Positions 61,065 to 64,000 of a stretch of 64,000 nt of DNA are shown here, piece by piece. The notes under the pieces were generated by a model. The model was not told the DNA's origin. It worked only from the letters and a program-made list of their open reading frames with translations, and ran no database searches. Source of the DNA: Hymenochaete sp. R1. Its lineage: Eukaryota > Basidiomycota > Agaricomycetes > Hymenochaetales > Hymenochaetaceae. Position 1 is the first letter of the stretch; the number at the start of each line of letters is the position of its first letter. The position numbers were made by a program, and so were the translations under genes. The stretch covers positions 124,001 through 188,000 of the forward strand of contig JAFREE010000016.1 of the NCBI GenBank assembly GCA_019400425.1. The letters run 5' to 3'.

Positions 61065-62041
61065 ATGATGGTTCTCATCAACGTCCTCCTCCTCATCGCA
61101 TCGACTTTGTTGTCATCATCATCGGTGCTCGCTGCTCCTTTATTGGAGAACGCGAAGAGGGATGTGGCTAATCCGCCGGTGACGTCCCCGAATTCGGGGA
61201 CAACATGGGTCGTTGGGAGTACTCAAACTGTGACCTGGTGAGCACTTCATTCGAGACTGAAAAAATGAAAGGCGGGTCTGAGAAGTGTTGTTCTAGGGAC
61301 ACATCCGATCTGCCAGAGAGCATCACGAATACCCAAGGCACTATCGTATTGGGTTTCATGAACGATACGAGCGGTAACGAGCATCTGATGATAAGTGAGT
61401 CTGAGCACTTGCTTTGTTTTTTCTTATCTTAATTCAGCCGGGCATTTCTTTTTTTGCAGATAGCCCGCTTGCGAAAGGATTTGATATTCGTAGTGGGTCA
61501 GTTGATATCACTGTCCCTGATGTGGAAGATCGAGCAGACTATATAATAGCTCGTAAGTCCAATCCAGCTGACTCTTACTTTACTCCACATTCTGATTTTA
61601 GTTCTCCAAGTAATGGGTGATTCTGGGAACATTTCGGACAAGTTCAAGATTAGCGGATCAAGCTCATCCAATAGCCCGGGGACGTCGAACGATGCTGTCG
61701 CATCGACAACATCCACCGTCTCGAATGCGGAGGAGAATACGACGACACTGCCAGCATCTGTGCTCAGCACTGTAGCACAATCGAGCTCTGAGACACTTGC
61801 CACCCCTACTACCACCGCAACAGGGGCCAGCAGCGTGTCGTCTATCACACAGGTGACTTCTGGTACGGGTCTCTCGACAGGGTCTATCGCTTCCACTGTC
61901 ACTACATCGACGGTTGCTTCAGCATCGGCATCTTCCTCGAGTTCCAGTAGTGGTTCTACCTCGGCTGGGCGATTGCAAGTCTCCATGTCCCGCATTGCTC
62001 AGTGCATGGTCCCTTTGCTCTCCCTTGTCGTTCTCGTCTAA
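61065..62041 (+). CDS. GPI-anchored Kre9/Knh1-like Ser/Thr-rich surface protein
   Basis: Same domain family as the two genes at the left end, but with a wall-protein tail. Exons 61065-61237, 61297-61394, 61460-61552 and one from about 61601 (or 61610) to 62041. Signal peptide residues 1-24 (LLLIASTLLSSSSVLA). The Ig-like domain shows GTTWVVGSTQTVTWDTSD, LAKGFDIRSGSVDITVPDVE and MGDSGNISDKFKI. About 120 residues of Ser/Thr/Ala-rich sequence follow, then a hydrophobic C-terminal helix (CMVPLLSLVVLV) preceded by small residues, a GPI attachment signal. Two close acceptors before the last exon differ by three residues; the shorter gives the better family match (ALMGDSGN). Probably exposed at the cell surface or wall. 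Confidence 0.88.
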
Positions 62042-62529
62042 TTTTAACGATTTTCTTTTTGCGAAACCCTGATTCTTATCTAATGATTGAAACGTTCACG
62101 ATTTTGCGCGGACAGTCCACTCTCACGAACAGTATCCATGTTTCCTCATTCTCATTCAACAGTTTGAACACTTTTTGGTCTCTTGCATTTGCTTTTCGTG
62201 TATTTGTATTTTGGAAGGGTTTTTGTTAGTATTAGCTAACAGCTTGGCATTATTTCTTTTCGATTTCCTTTGTCAAAAAATAGCATTGATTTTTGTCCTG
62301 AACTTTCATTGGAAGTTATGGACAACGGGCTTATGGAAGATGAACATATCAATGCAATGCAGTGACTACCGCTTTGAGGCAGAGATCGTCGAAGCAGCAC
62401 TGTGGGGCGCGTTTCGCCCATTCCCAACCACCTCTCAGCACTCACCGCGATCCGCAACGAGCAAAGGAATCGGAAATTTAGCGGAGCTTCATCTTGTATC
62501 AACACTTTGTCGAAATCTGAAAGAGCCGC
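62042..62529. other. Intergenic region before CAF1
   Basis: About 490 bases, T-rich then unremarkable; presumably the GPI-protein 3' UTR and the CAF1 promoter. Confidence 0.45.
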
Positions 62530-63951
62530 ATGCCGGCAAGAATACGGGATGTATGGGCATCCAACCTCGAGGCGGAGATGCGCACCGTCCGCGAGCTCAT
62601 CGACCGTTACCCGTACGTGGCCATGGTACGTCAGCTCCTTGCAACCGCAGACAACCCCACGTTCCCTTTAACCGCAGCATCACACGCGCTTTAATGAACT
62701 GTTTTAAATCTATTATGCACTCTAGGACACAGAATTCCCTGGTGTCATCGCTCGCCCGATAGGCGTCTTCCGTACTTCGGGTGATTACCATTACCAAACG
62801 ATGCGTTGCAACGTCGACCTGCTGCGTATCATTCAGATTGGTCTCACCCTTGCAGACGAGCACGGCAACATGCCGGAGCCCGTCTGCACATGGCAGTTCA
62901 ACTTTGTGTTCGACCTCGCAGAGGATATGTTCAGCCCGGATTCGATACAGTTGTTGACGAACGCTGGCGTGGATTTTGAGAGGCATGCAAGGGAAGGGAT
63001 ACAACCGAATGAGTTCGCCGAGCTGCTTATCACGTCGGGACTGGTATTGTGTGAGGAGACGAAGTGGTTGGCTTTTCATGCGTGAGTCGTTCTTGAGCCT
63101 TCCGATTCTAGCTTGACTGAGTAGGATGTGGTATTAGGGGATACGACTTTGGGTACCTTGTCAAATTGCTATCATGTGTCCCTCTACCTACGGTAGAAGA
63201 GGACTTTTTTGAACTGTTCGATTTATGGTTCCCAAGAGTGTACGACGTCAAATACCTTATGCGAAAATGCAACCTTCGAGGCGGTCTTCAAGATGCAGCG
63301 AAGGCTCTAGATGTGCGTCCCGTCTTCTTTCATGCTTCCATCCTCTTATCATACCCATGACCTGATCCTTATCCGATTCTCGAACAGGTCATGCGTGTAG
63401 GCCCTCTCCACCAAGCAGGCTCCGACTCCCTCCTCACCGGTTCCGTCTTCCTCAAAATGCGTGAACTCTACCCAGACGAGCTCCTTGACGAAGCCGAGTA
63501 CAACGGCAAGCTCTACGGACTCGGAAAAACCGCCCCTCTTACCCTCACCAACGGCATCTACGGCGACATGGGCATGTCTATGGGCATGGGTCTCTCAGGT
63601 ATGAGCGCTGCACAGTCCGCGCACGGACTCGCAAGCTACGGTCGAAGCGCCATCACGAGTGCCGAGCGTGAACGGACGCCCCCACGAACGGAGCAGCAGC
63701 AGGTGAACGTGGGTGGGATGGGCTCCGGTGTAGGTGGCGTTGGCCAGCAGCAGGGGCAGGGGCAAGGACAGGGGATGGGGCTGGGTGCGCCGGGAATGAT
63801 GGGTGGGGGTGCTCCGGGGTTGGCGACGCCTGGGGCGCCGGGGATGGGTGGTGGGTACGCGAATACGATGGGATCGCCGTATGGGCAGATGCCGGTGAGC
63901 GTGAATGGGGCATATCATTTGAGGCAGATTGGGGTGGGAGGGGATCGGTGA
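62530..63951 (+). CDS. POP2: CCR4-NOT deadenylase subunit Caf1/Pop2
   Basis: DEDD-type 3'-5' ribonuclease that shortens mRNA poly(A) tails in the cytoplasmic CCR4-NOT complex. Four exons (62530-62625, 62726-63081, 63138-63312, 63388-63951) give 396 residues. The start fits the family: [20 protein letters not shown] and [17 protein letters not shown], with the first catalytic Asp and Glu in DTEFPG. Exon 2 holds [12 protein letters not shown] and [31 protein letters not shown] and [11 protein letters not shown] carry the other Asp residues; [17 protein letters not shown] has the HxxxD exonuclease motif. After about residue 270 the protein is a Gly/Met/Gln/Pro-rich low-complexity tail of about 125 residues, longer than in yeast or human Caf1. 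The gene ends 49 bases before the window edge. Confidence 0.95.
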
Positions 63952-64000
63952 GAGGGCGAAAGGGCGGCGGTCCTGCAGCCGTAAAATGTACATAGTGCGT

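Overview
The window is nuclear DNA of a filamentous basidiomycete, most likely an agaricomycete. Almost every gene is broken by several short GT-AG introns of about 45-90 nt. Gene content is typical fungal: Zn2Cys6 regulators, Kre9/Knh1-like secreted proteins, a fungal double-psi beta-barrel protein, an F-BAR/C1/SH3 protein and a Jen1-type carboxylate transporter. I see no bacterial operons, CRISPR arrays, rRNA, convincing tRNA genes or intact transposons. The species cannot be named from the sequence alone.

Layout. 0.6-2.6 kb: two tandem Kre9/Knh1-like secreted proteins (- strand). 3.4-10.3 kb: eIF3e (+), mitochondrial D-lactate dehydrogenase (-) and a DHHC palmitoyltransferase (+), a housekeeping block. 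11.8-15.1 kb: an unrecognised four-exon gene (-) and a C2H2 zinc-finger regulator (+). 15.9-16.9 kb: a frameshifted copy of an orphan gene whose intact paralogue lies at 31.5-32.2 kb. 18.1-23.0 kb: a bHLH factor with an unusually long loop (-), divergent from a Red1/ZFC3H1-like RNA-surveillance protein (+). 24.1-28.5 kb is essentially gene-free and leads to an SRF/Mcm1-type MADS-box gene (28.5-29.8 kb). 33.3-36.0 kb: an Artemis/SNM1-type nuclease (-). 37.0-38.2 kb: a likely but poorly resolved spliced gene (-). 38.8-39.4 kb: a small secreted double-psi beta-barrel protein. 43.1-53.2 kb: an aromatic amino-acid decarboxylase-family enzyme (-) divergent from a tandem pair of paralogous Zn2Cys6 regulators (+). 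55.2-64.0 kb: a Jen1-like transporter (+), a Bzz1-like endocytic adaptor (-), a GPI-anchored Kre9-like protein (+) and the CCR4-NOT deadenylase Caf1/Pop2 (+).

How genes may work together. Most neighbours are unrelated housekeeping genes. The best candidate for a functional module is the decarboxylase-family enzyme with the adjacent regulator pair. The enzyme keeps its PLP lysine but has Phe where decarboxylases carry the catalytic-loop Tyr, the change known to turn plant homologues into aromatic aldehyde synthases. D-lactate dehydrogenase and the Jen1-type transporter are both expected in lactate use, but lie about 47 kb apart. Gene models were made by hand from splice signals and reading-frame continuity; exon limits in the best-known families check for phase throughout.
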